Assembly: GCF_025699065.1 (NCBI RefSeq)
Contig: NZ_JAILWF010000001.1
Span: 211,626-275,625 of the forward strand
DNA from: Nitrosarchaeum sp.
Lineage (GTDB): Archaea > Thermoproteota > Nitrososphaeria > Nitrososphaerales > Nitrosopumilaceae
Direction of reading: 5' to 3'
Length of the DNA: 64,000 nucleotides
The notes below the pieces were generated by a model. That model ran no database searches, was not told the origin of the DNA, and worked only from the letters and a program-made list of their open reading frames with translations. The translations under genes were made by a program, and so were the position numbers. Positions 7,826-15,693 of this stretch are shown here, piece by piece. The first letter of the stretch is position 1, and every line of letters begins with the position of its first letter.

Positions 7826-8770
7826 TTGGAAGATATTTCTAAAAAACTGTATAATATTTTAAAAGAGTCATGTGAGTCATGCAAATCAAATTCAATAGCA
7901 ATATCGGGAGGATTAGATAGTACAATTATAGCATATTTTCTAAAAGAACGAAAACCAAAGTCAATTGCAATAATAGCAAAAGACTTTGTTGCAAGTGATC
8001 TTACATACTCTCAAAGAGCATCAAAGGAATTTAACATGCCATTAACAATCAATCAAGTAAGCACTACAGATATTTTAAATGCCATAGAAGAAACCATAAA
8101 AATTCTAAGAAACTTTAACGATATAGAAATTAGAAATAATGTGGTCATGTACCTGGCAATAAAGTGGGCAAAGGATCAAAATAGTTCAGGAATTATTACA
8201 GGCGATGGCGCAGATGAGTTATTTGCAGGATATAATTTTTTGATAAAAAAATCCGAAGAAGAACTAGAAAAAGAAATACAAAGAGTATGTTCTGTAATGC
8301 ATTTTCCAACGCAAGAGATAGGTAAATCACTAGGGATAACAGTAGAATCACCGTTTTTGAATGAAAATGTCATAGAATTTGCAAAGACAATTCCATCAAA
8401 CCTCAAAGTTAGAGAAGAAAAAGCAAAGAGATATGGAAAGTGGATTCTCAGAAAAACATTTGAGAAAAACATCCCAATGCAAATTGCATGGAGAGAAAAA
8501 GCACCCATGCAAGATGGATCAGGTACTGCAGGACTTTCAAATTTGTTTGATTCTGTGATAAACGATCAAATGTTTTTAGAAAAGAAAAAGAAAATACAAG
8601 ATGCAGATGAAGTCACAATAAGAACAAAGGAATCCATGTATTATTATGAAATTTATAGAAAAATGTATCAGGTGCCTACAAAGAATCAAGACACAGAGTC
8701 ATGCCCTTATTGCAATTTCAATGTAGAAAAATCAAAATTTTGTCGTATGTGTGGAGCTTTTCCAATTTAG
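7826..8770 (+). CDS. Asparagine-synthase-like ATP-pyrophosphatase with zinc ribbon
   Basis: A 314-residue protein with the synthetase half of AsnB only. The PP-loop SGGLDST is at 27-33, GIITGDGADELFAGY follows near 130, and VESPFLNENVIEFAK near 175. The N-terminal glutaminase domain with its catalytic Cys is absent, so ammonia would be the direct nitrogen donor or another subunit would deliver it. This is sensible in an ammonia oxidiser. The C-terminus adds a zinc ribbon (C293, C296, C306, C309), unusual for AsnB and suggestive of protein or RNA binding. The exact substrate is uncertain. Confidence 0.85.
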   Translation: MEDISKKLYNILKESCESCKSNSIAISGGLDSTIIAYFLKERKPKSIAIIAKDFVASDLTYSQRASKEFNMPLTINQVSTTDILNAIEETIKILRNFNDIEIRNNVVMYLAIKWAKDQNSSGIITGDGADELFAGYNFLIKKSEEELEKEIQRVCSVMHFPTQEIGKSLGITVESPFLNENVIEFAKTIPSNLKVREEKAKRYGKWILRKTFEKNIPMQIAWREKAPMQDGSGTAGLSNLFDSVINDQMFLEKKKKIQDADEVTIRTKESMYYYEIYRKMYQVPTKNQDTESCPYCNFNVEKSKFCRMCGAFPI

Positions 8771-8913
8771 ATATTTTTCTTCCATTTTTTTGGTTTTCGA
8801 ATGAAAATTTTCCTGCATCCATTACAACAAAAAAATAGTTTTTTCCCATCATATTCATGAGTTACTGCTAATTCTTCAGAAAGTTCAATTCCACAAACTG
8901 GATCTACTGGCAC
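8767..8913 (-). CDS. YHS-domain micro-protein
   Basis: A 48-residue frame starting MPVDPVCGIELSEEL, with a central F-F-C-C-N-G-C-R-K-I-F and a basic tail. D-P-V-C-G-x-x-L and C-x-x-C/F are hallmarks of the YHS metal-binding domain found in heavy-metal proteins. GTG 8913 lies 26.5 nt from a TATA box on the minus strand (TATAAATA, 8936-8943). A GTG at 8925 in frame would add four residues. It is convergent with the asparagine-synthase-like gene and its stop overlaps that gene's end. A metal-handling or assembly role is inferred from the domain only. Confidence 0.75.
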   Translation of the reverse strand: MPVDPVCGIELSEELAVTHEYDGKKLFFCCNGCRKIFIRKPKKWKKNI

Positions 8914-8935
8914 AAATTTTTTCACAGATCATTTC

Positions 8936-8943
8936 TATTTATA
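8936..8943 (-). promoter_or_regulatory. TATA box of the YHS gene
   Basis: TATAAATA on the minus strand is centred 26.5 nt before GTG 8913 but only 14.5 nt before GTG 8925. This favours the shorter protein. Confidence 0.5.
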
Positions 8944-8978
8944 GATATGTTGGATTTGAACAAAAGACAGGGTAAAAA

Positions 8979-9344
8979 TTATGAATGAATTATTTTCAAT
9001 ATTTTTTTTGGAAGTATGCCATAATCAGCGTCAGGTTCTGAAACAACATACAAAATATCATCATTAACTAGAAAACTAATTGCTAATGCACGTTCTCTTG
9101 ATGCTAATGCAAAATTTACTGGACCCAATTGTTTATCAAATTCTTTTCTCATTTTTACTCTCAATGCAAGCTCCATAAAGATCATCTCGTCATCTTTTTC
9201 ATTTTCTAATGGTTCAACATTTTCTTTCATTCCACCAGCAACTAATCTTCCTCGCTCATTAATTACTCCGGCAAATCTTATTTTGGGGTCTAACGCCAAA
9301 ATTGTTTTACAAATAGCAGAATAATCAAAAATCTTAGAAGACAA
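8979..9344 (-). CDS. Conserved thaumarchaeal protein (possibly DUF6659 family)
   Basis: A 121-residue soluble protein. The core reads I-R-F-A-G-V-I-N-E-R-G-R-L-V-A-G-G-M, a charged helix with EKDDEMIFMELALRVKMRKE, then FALASRERALAISFLVNDDI. Proteins of this form are multiplied in Nitrososphaerota genomes, and from memory I associate them with DUF6659. The GVIN-E-G-R-L-V-A-G strand-turn-strand recalls roadblock/profilin-like sensor folds, but that is an inference. The start codon is TTG 9344, with a TATA-like AATAAATG about 30 nt upstream. Confidence 0.75.
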   Translation of the reverse strand: MSSKIFDYSAICKTILALDPKIRFAGVINERGRLVAGGMKENVEPLENEKDDEMIFMELALRVKMRKEFDKQLGPVNFALASRERALAISFLVNDDILYVVSEPDADYGILPKKILKIIHS

Positions 9345-9429
9345 ATTTCTGATTATAATCTCAAATTACCCATTTATTATCTTTCCATAGAATTCATATA
9401 TTTAACGCATGAATAAACAATTTTTGAAA

Positions 9430-10530
9430 TCATGAAGTTAATTTCTTAACTAATGCAAGAAATTCTTCCTCAGGCATTGGAGGAATTTTCATTATCTCAA
9501 GATTTTCAGAAACGTGTGATGGTGATTTTTGTCCTACCAGTGGAGATATTACACCAGGGGATGAACGAATGAACTGTAAGGCGCGAATGGATGGTTTTAG
9601 TTCGTTAAACTCTGGCATAGCACCAGGTGTTAGTAATCTTCCTTGCATTAATGGCACACTTGTAAATACTCCAACATTCAACTTGGATGCAGCTTCCAAT
9701 ATAGAAATAGATTTTCCAGCAAGTGTTTGATTCTTTGCCAGTAGTGCTTGATCATAATACATGTTAAATGGAAGTTGAATAAAGCGAAATCCATGATTTT
9801 CACCACCAATAGTTTTTGCCAATTCTACTGTATCTTCTAATGAAAGATATTGTGGATTATCAGAAGAAACTCGAAAACACTCCCATGTTGCCATACCATA
9901 AAATTTTATTTTTCCTTCGCTTCGTTTTTGCTCATATAATTCAAAGACCTGTTTTAGATTTTCCAAAAACTTTTCTTTTGAGATATCTTTGATTTGACCC
10001 TCTACAGCATTATGCAAGTATATCAAATCAACACAATCTAAACCAAGATTTTTCAAACTACGTTCTAGTTGATTATCAAGATATCTAGGAGTCATGCAAT
10101 GGTATCCGGAGGACACATCACCTTCTTTTAGTATCCCTTTTTGAGTATATTCAGTTTTAATATATTCCCAAAATTCTTGTTTTACATCAGCATCATTTGT
10201 GATATATCCATTTTTTGTACTAATGAAAATTTGATCACGAGTAATTTTTCCTTCATTGATCAAGTCAGAGATTGCTTTTCCAACAGAACGTTCAGCTTTT
10301 TGTGCTCTATAATTAATTGCAGTATCAATCACATTAATTCCAGATAAAACAGATTGTTTTACTGCATTTTTTACAAGCATGTCTGTCTGTTCATTTGGAT
10401 CTCCAAGATAGGTACCAATACCAACATTAGATAATTCAAGGCCGTGTATTTTCTTAAAATTTAATGAATTTACGCTTGAGTTTTTAGCAAATTTTGCTGT
10501 ACCTTCAGATGTAGCAAATCCAGTAATCAT
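9430..10530 (-). CDS. Aldo/keto reductase
   Basis: A member of the NAD(P)H-dependent aldo/keto reductase TIM-barrel family. It shows V-I-D-T-A-I-N-Y-R (catalytic Asp and Tyr), a K in S-T-K-N-G-Y, YLHNAVEGQ (His after the barrel strand) and a cofactor-binding end S-P-G-V-I-S-P-L-V-G-Q-K-S. The substrate is unknown. Chosen start ATG 10530 (M-I-T-G-F-A-T-S-E-G) is 25.5 nt from a TATA-like CATAAATT (10552-10559), and a TTG at 10542 would add four residues. A start further downstream, nearer the first barrel strand, also cannot be excluded. Confidence 0.9.
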   Translation of the reverse strand: MITGFATSEGTAKFAKNSSVNSLNFKKIHGLELSNVGIGTYLGDPNEQTDMLVKNAVKQSVLSGINVIDTAINYRAQKAERSVGKAISDLINEGKITRDQIFISTKNGYITNDADVKQEFWEYIKTEYTQKGILKEGDVSSGYHCMTPRYLDNQLERSLKNLGLDCVDLIYLHNAVEGQIKDISKEKFLENLKQVFELYEQKRSEGKIKFYGMATWECFRVSSDNPQYLSLEDTVELAKTIGGENHGFRFIQLPFNMYYDQALLAKNQTLAGKSISILEAASKLNVGVFTSVPLMQGRLLTPGAMPEFNELKPSIRALQFIRSSPGVISPLVGQKSPSHVSENLEIMKIPPMPEEEFLALVKKLTS

Positions 10531-10560
10531 AAAAATCATCAAACGTTACTGAATTTATGT

Positions 10561-11502
10561 CTAGTTGATTAATAGTGCATCAAACAAAAAACTTAGTACA
10601 AATAATGCACCAGTAATTCGGCTAAACTTTAGTGTGTTAGACATTGATGGAATTAATTCATCTACAGCATCAAAATTTTTTCTAAGATCAAGACCTGCTT
10701 TCATCAATAATGGAATACCAAGTATCGTAATAAGAGACAGTATTGGAAAAAGTCCTAAAAAGATTCCAGTAAAAATTACAAAATATGAAATTAAAGGAAA
10801 AACCCAAAAAATAGATGTTGCCCTTTTTTTACCAACTGCAATAACCAGAGTTTTTCGTCCTTTAGATTTATCGGCATCATGATCAGGAAAAGATGTGATA
10901 AATAAGACCAGAGAAGACAAAACTCCTATAACTATTCCTCCTAAAATTGATTCAAGGATAATTTGATTTGATTGAATAAAAAAAGTTCCAAGCACTATCA
11001 TTGTTCCCTTTACTGCTACAAAAAATTCAGCAAGTCCAGAATCTACAATTTTTGTAGAATAAAAATAGATAGATAAAATTGCGAATCCCAAAATTGCAGC
11101 AATAATTATTCCATCAGTAAATACAAAATAAAATCCAATCATGGAACCTAAAATTAAAAATCCAATTCCTGCACGATAAACAGAAGATGGTTTGAGTAAT
11201 CCCTCTGGCAAAACACCTGTTCCTCCACTCATTTTGGTTCGTTTAGTAGTGGTATCTATTCCTCTTTTGTAATCCCAGTAATCATTCAATAAATCAACAC
11301 TAGCATGAAGTGCCATTACACCAGCAAAGGTCAAAAAAGCATCAAATAGTTCAATAGTATGATTTTGATTCCAATTTATTGCAAGACCAAGTAATACAGC
11401 TATAACTGAGGCTAAAAGAAACTTGACACGTATCACTCTTAACCATACAGAGATCATCAAAGGATTAAACAAATACAACATAATATTTCTATGTAAAAAC
11501 AT
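10561..11502 (-). CDS. UbiA-family prenyltransferase (MenA-like)
   Basis: An integral membrane protein with about eight or nine helices. The two Asp-rich Mg-prenyl-diphosphate motifs are NDYWDYKRGID near 95 and DHDADKSKGRKT near 220. The K-M-S-G-G-T-G-V-L-P loop is typical of MenA-type 1,4-dihydroxy-2-naphthoate prenyltransferases. The family attaches isoprenoid chains to quinone heads or lipids. Thaumarchaea use menaquinone, so a quinone role is plausible but a lipid role is possible. Alternative starts are ATG 11481 and ATG 11454 (M-I-S-V-W-L-R-V-I-R-V-K), and the latter fits the family best. It lies 18 bp upstream of the aldo/keto reductase on the same strand, so the two may be cotranscribed. 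Confidence 0.9.
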   Translation of the reverse strand: MFLHRNIMLYLFNPLMISVWLRVIRVKFLLASVIAVLLGLAINWNQNHTIELFDAFLTFAGVMALHASVDLLNDYWDYKRGIDTTTKRTKMSGGTGVLPEGLLKPSSVYRAGIGFLILGSMIGFYFVFTDGIIIAAILGFAILSIYFYSTKIVDSGLAEFFVAVKGTMIVLGTFFIQSNQIILESILGGIVIGVLSSLVLFITSFPDHDADKSKGRKTLVIAVGKKRATSIFWVFPLISYFVIFTGIFLGLFPILSLITILGIPLLMKAGLDLRKNFDAVDELIPSMSNTLKFSRITGALFVLSFLFDALLIN

Positions 11503-11598
11503 AATGAAAATAGTAAAAAAATAATGTTCAATATAAAAAATACATTAAAACATCAGAGTTAAATTATAAATTTAATAAAATAAAAAAAGAAAAAAGGA

Positions 11599-12297
11599 TT
11601 AATCTTTCTTATTCTTATCGTCGTTCTTGTATTTATCGTCGTTCTTGTATTTATCGTCGTTCTTGTATTTATCGTCGTTCTTGTATTTATCGTCGTTCTT
11701 GTATTTATCGTCGTTCTTGTATTTATCATAGTGGTCATCATAATCATCGTCATGTTCATCATCATGATCATCATCATGATCATCGCCGCGGTCATCATCT
11801 TTTGCGTCATCATCTAGAGGATCTGTGAACGAATAAGTGACATCTATTATTCCAGTGTCAATAGAATTACATTCTATGTAAATTCCATTGATACCATTGA
11901 TGTTTGCCAATGCCATTGTAAAACATTCTGGAAAATCAACAATATCTCCCAAATCAGTAGGAAAATTGTCTTGTTCATGAACATTAACTGCAACCAATGT
12001 TCTGGTATTTAGAAGTGCAGGATCTGCAATGAAAACATCATCATGATTATCAGGATCAAATGGATTGATCAATATACAGGGAGGTACAACCAAATCACAG
12101 CTGTCAAAACTAAGAACGTCTTCATAATTAAAAGACAGTGAATTTACATAAAGATTGGCATTTGAACTACTTTGTACGCCATTCCCTCTATTTTCATTTT
12201 TGTCATATGTTGCAAAAACATTACTGCTAACTGACACAGAACCAATCAAGATTCCAGCAATTACAAGTATCGACATAAGATGTAATGTATTAGTCAT
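11599..12297 (-). CDS. Secreted protein with acidic/lysine tandem-repeat tail
   Basis: The 232-residue frame starts with a signal peptide (hydrophobic stretch 8-28, A-T-Y after it). A 130-residue soluble domain follows with one S-C-D-L-V-V-P-P-C disulfide-like pair. The tail begins with D/H-rich segments (DDDRGDDHDDDHDDEHDDD) and ends in six copies of K-Y-K-N-D-D. The tail could bind divalent metal ions or interact with the S-layer. It is downstream of, and on the same strand as, the pilus and surface protein genes. There is no transmembrane anchor at the C-terminus. Confidence 0.8.
   Translation of the reverse strand: MTNTLHLMSILVIAGILIGSVSVSSNVFATYDKNENRGNGVQSSSNANLYVNSLSFNYEDVLSFDSCDLVVPPCILINPFDPDNHDDVFIADPALLNTRTLVAVNVHEQDNFPTDLGDIVDFPECFTMALANINGINGIYIECNSIDTGIIDVTYSFTDPLDDDAKDDDRGDDHDDDHDDEHDDDYDDHYDKYKNDDKYKNDDKYKNDDKYKNDDKYKNDDKYKNDDKNKKD
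11618..11725. repeat. Six identical 18-bp tandem repeats inside a CDS
   Basis: The unit tcgtcgttcttgtattta occurs six times head to tail without a mismatch. On the minus strand each unit adds K-Y-K-N-D-D. Identity at the third codon positions suggests recent expansion by slippage or unequal recombination, so copy number may vary between strains. Confidence 0.95.
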
Positions 12298-12372
12298 TAA
12301 AAATAATCACAGTAAGGAATTATTATAAAAATGTGAGCTCGAAATGCACAACATTTTTGAAAATTTATTAAA

Positions 12373-14973
12373 TTAAAGCTCCTCTTCTTCCCAATCTTCT
12401 TCAAGTGGAGCTTTTGATTTTTTCAAAAACAATACGACTAGTACACCAATCAAAAGTATTGCAGCAATAATTACATAAACAATCCATTCAGGCAAATCAA
12501 GATCCACGGTATTCAAAGTTTTATCTGGAGAATCAACATTAATTGTTAAAGTATCCTTTCCTTCAGAATACCCTTCAGCAGTTGCAATAAGATTCAATGA
12601 AATGCTAGGACCGTTTGTCGCAGTCAATCTAACAACTGCACTCCCATCAGGACCTGTTTGTATGACATCTGGAACAACCAGAGAATTTCCATCTGTGTTT
12701 ATTTTAATAGATGCGCCTGCAACGGATTCAGCATTTTCATCATCGATAAATAATTTAATTTCAACTGGTTTATCAACTGGAATTTGATCAGATAAACCAC
12801 TTGTGAATATTTTTAATTTTGTCAATGAAGAATCAGTGCTAATTTCAGATTCGGTTCCGATCACACCTTTTGCACTTGCTGAAATCACAGAATTACCAAT
12901 TACGCCAGTAGTTTCAATCGGAAATAAGGCATAAGAGACACCAGAGGGGATTACAGCATCATCGATTACCTGAACTAGACTTTCTTTAGATGAAGTAATT
13001 TTGGATTTTACATCATATGTAGGAATAATTGGATTGCCTTGAAGATCAACAATTTGCACTATGCCGAAATTTTTGTCATGATTTGCATTTATTTTATTCA
13101 CAGGAAGCAACACGATCATCTTAGATGAGGGTTGAGTAACAAAGGTTTTTTTGGTTTCAAGGGATAAATCAGCACCTTCTCCAATTGGGACTACTTTCAG
13201 ATCAATAAAATTTTCATCTTCAGTTATAGTAAATGAATCACTACGAAGTGTTGCAAATGCAAAAGTAGCATCTTTTTTGATTTCAATTATACCATTGGTA
13301 GGGGTAACAAGATACTTTGAATCATGTTTTAGTACTTTTGGCCTATCTTGGCTATCTATTGCAATCAAAAATACATCAAAATTCCCCTCACGATCAAATA
13401 GGATGGTATTCTGACCAGTGGGGGAGAAAATTCTAGCTTCTTTTTGCTCAAGTGTATTTACAACCTCAGTTAAAACAGAATCAGAGCCCACACCCTGAAC
13501 AGATGCAGAAATTAAAACAGGTCCACTTTTTTGTCCCGAAGTAATTGTAGCAGTACCAAAAGAATTACCAACCTCAATTTTACCAATGTCCTTAATTGTA
13601 ACTAGTTTTGAATCACCAGAGATAACATTTAATTTTTTGACATATCCATCAGCATAATAATTTTCATTTGTTTGAATTGGATAAAATTCACCGTCTTTGA
13701 GATCATCTATAGTTAAAATTATTATATCTTCATCCTCAGCATCTTCTGTTTCTTCAGTAATTGGATTTCCATTTTCATCAACATCATCATCATCTTCTTC
13801 TACTGCGATTACTTGATAAGTCACAATACTAGTAGCATTACTAGGAATTCTTTCTGGAATGAATAATTGTATGTCTTTTTCAGTTATTTTATCATTATCA
13901 ATGTTAATTGACTTTCCCACTGTTGAAAATGTGTCAGTAGCAATTCCATATCCTTCTGCACTAACCCCGATTTTGATATCATTGGCAAGTAAATGAGATA
14001 GATCTAAATTCTGTCTGAGATAATAGCCAAATTGACCTTTTTTAATTACAGTTTTTACTTCTTTCATAGTATCATCTAATTTATCACCAACTGAATATTG
14101 ATCATTTGAGAAAAAATTTAATTTAATATCTTCAGGAGTGATTGTAGGATTTCCATCAGAATCAACTACACTTACAAAAATATCTATTTGTTTTTTAACA
14201 TCAGCATTAATTAATTTTGGAAAAACGTTAATGGTTAAAGAAGCAGGAAGTGTTGAAGATATCTTTATGCTTTTTGCAGTATCTAAATTAGATTCATCTT
14301 GAATTGCACGTAGGAATGTATTTCCAACTTTTTGATGAGTTTCAAGAGTTCCCCAGGCATAATATTCACCCTTTTTTATTGTCAGAGTATCAGAATTTGG
14401 CATAGCTAAGGATTTTTCATATTCTAAATTAACATCTACGTCAAATGGTGCTCTAATTATGTAATTATCAGATGTTCTCAAATAAACAGAAAAAGGCATT
14501 TTAGAGTTTACATGCATGTCATCTGAAGGCAAATTTAATTCCAAGATAAGATCATCTGGAAGATGAGTTTCATTGTTACCTATCTGAATTTTTTGAGAAG
14601 ATGTTTTTGAGTTTAATGATGCAGTAATTACAGCATTACCTGTCAAATTTCCAACAAATACATCAAATGAAGCATACTCTTCATTTGCTTTTAAGATAAT
14701 TTTTTCCGGAACAGATACCAAAGTAGGTTTATCAGAGGATAGCATAAAGGTCACATCTTTTGAAGATGTAATCGGAGTTCCGCTCTTACTTAGAATGAAA
14801 ATATATCCAATGTGATGAACGCCTTGTCCTTCATCAATATGAGATGGAGTAATTGATAACTTGATAGAATAATCAGTAAGTGAATCAAGATTTTGAGCAG
14901 ATGCAGATTGTAAATGTAAAGGCAATAGAACAATAATTGTTAAAAGAAAGATGAGAGATTTTTTGTGAGTCAT
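12373..14973 (-). CDS. Large Ig-like-repeat surface protein with C-terminal membrane anchor
   Basis: An 866-residue exported protein. It has a signal peptide (residues 1-26, ending S-A-S-A-Q) and a long series of beta-sandwich repeats, each containing invasin/Big-like phrases such as A-T-I-T-S-G-Q-K-S-G-P-V-L-I-S-A-S-V. A hydrophobic helix at about 835-853 follows, and then an acidic tail E-E-D-W-E-E-E-E-L. An acidic spacer near 392-415 separates repeat blocks. This is the layout of an archaeal surface adhesin or S-layer-associated protein. It follows the pilin gene by only 33 bp, so it is probably part of the pilus operon. Confidence 0.85.
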   Translation of the reverse strand: MTHKKSLIFLLTIIVLLPLHLQSASAQNLDSLTDYSIKLSITPSHIDEGQGVHHIGYIFILSKSGTPITSSKDVTFMLSSDKPTLVSVPEKIILKANEEYASFDVFVGNLTGNAVITASLNSKTSSQKIQIGNNETHLPDDLILELNLPSDDMHVNSKMPFSVYLRTSDNYIIRAPFDVDVNLEYEKSLAMPNSDTLTIKKGEYYAWGTLETHQKVGNTFLRAIQDESNLDTAKSIKISSTLPASLTINVFPKLINADVKKQIDIFVSVVDSDGNPTITPEDIKLNFFSNDQYSVGDKLDDTMKEVKTVIKKGQFGYYLRQNLDLSHLLANDIKIGVSAEGYGIATDTFSTVGKSINIDNDKITEKDIQLFIPERIPSNATSIVTYQVIAVEEDDDDVDENGNPITEETEDAEDEDIIILTIDDLKDGEFYPIQTNENYYADGYVKKLNVISGDSKLVTIKDIGKIEVGNSFGTATITSGQKSGPVLISASVQGVGSDSVLTEVVNTLEQKEARIFSPTGQNTILFDREGNFDVFLIAIDSQDRPKVLKHDSKYLVTPTNGIIEIKKDATFAFATLRSDSFTITEDENFIDLKVVPIGEGADLSLETKKTFVTQPSSKMIVLLPVNKINANHDKNFGIVQIVDLQGNPIIPTYDVKSKITSSKESLVQVIDDAVIPSGVSYALFPIETTGVIGNSVISASAKGVIGTESEISTDSSLTKLKIFTSGLSDQIPVDKPVEIKLFIDDENAESVAGASIKINTDGNSLVVPDVIQTGPDGSAVVRLTATNGPSISLNLIATAEGYSEGKDTLTINVDSPDKTLNTVDLDLPEWIVYVIIAAILLIGVLVVLFLKKSKAPLEEDWEEEEL

Positions 14974-15006
14974 TTTTGTTTACCATAAAAAGTAAAAAAG
15001 GTGGGG

Positions 15007-15564
15007 TTAACCACTTTGTTGACCTGCTATAATTGTCCCTACAAACACTGCACCATTAGCTGTTGTCAGTTTGAACTGGGTATCTCTGCCATTTTTGATG
15101 TTTTCACCAAGCTGCATCACTATTGATACTTGTTGTCCTGGTTGAAGTTCAGCAGATGATGTACCTAAGAAAGATCCAGGTCCAGCTGTTAGAACACGGT
15201 ATTGACCGTTAGTTGGTGAACCACTAGTGTAATTATACACTGAGCCACCAAATCTAATTTCACCTAATGTGACTTTACTAACACTATTACTCTGTAGATA
15301 GACTGTTACTTCCTCGCCTAGTACAAGACCATTACCTGGAGTATTACCAGCAGAATAAGTCGTACCATCGTGGTTTAACAAATCAGTACCATCAGAGGCA
15401 TCATAACCAGTGAATTTCAGAGATTCGATGTTTGGGGAACCGCTTACTTGAGCAGAACTAAAGAATCCTTGTGAGAACACAAAGACAATACTTCCACCTA
15501 CAACTGCGATAGCGACTAAAAGAAGTGTTGCAATGATTGGAGCAACTGCTCTTCTAGAGGTCAT
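15007..15564 (-). CDS. Archaellin/type IV pilin-like protein, major pilin candidate
   Basis: From ATG 15564 the product begins M-T-S-R-R-A-V-A-P-I-I-A-T-L-L-L-V-A-I-A, a class III signal peptide cut after R-R followed by the hydrophobic assembly helix. The roughly 150-residue head is Gly/Ser/Thr-rich beta structure without Cys. Upstream in-frame starts at 15594 and 15642 exist, but they would lengthen the leader implausibly. A TATA-like TTTTATAC (15603-15610) places transcription start near 15580, upstream of this ATG. Its own promoter and small size make it the best candidate for the abundant filament subunit. No prepilin peptidase gene is in the window. Confidence 0.85.
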   Translation of the reverse strand: MTSRRAVAPIIATLLLVAIAVVGGSIVFVFSQGFFSSAQVSGSPNIESLKFTGYDASDGTDLLNHDGTTYSAGNTPGNGLVLGEEVTVYLQSNSVSKVTLGEIRFGGSVYNYTSGSPTNGQYRVLTAGPGSFLGTSSAELQPGQQVSIVMQLGENIKNGRDTQFKLTTANGAVFVGTIIAGQQSG

Positions 15565-15693
15565 TTTTTGTTTTTTTGACGTTATGTATGTCATTCTTGA
15601 TTGTATAAAATTAAAAAAGATGTTAAAGAGATCTGTGTTCAAAATGCACTACATTTTGCAAAAGTGTGCATTTGTAATTAAAAATGAACAAAA

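Noticed and set aside
11618..11725. CRISPR-like array
   Set aside because: The 18-bp units are directly adjacent without spacers and are in frame inside a coding region. The 24-bp units at 56748 are the same kind.
11559..11813. Frame rich in I-N-T-R-T-T repeats on the minus strand
   Set aside because: It is the other reading of the 18-bp coding repeats of the gene at 11599-12297, and it has no start signal.
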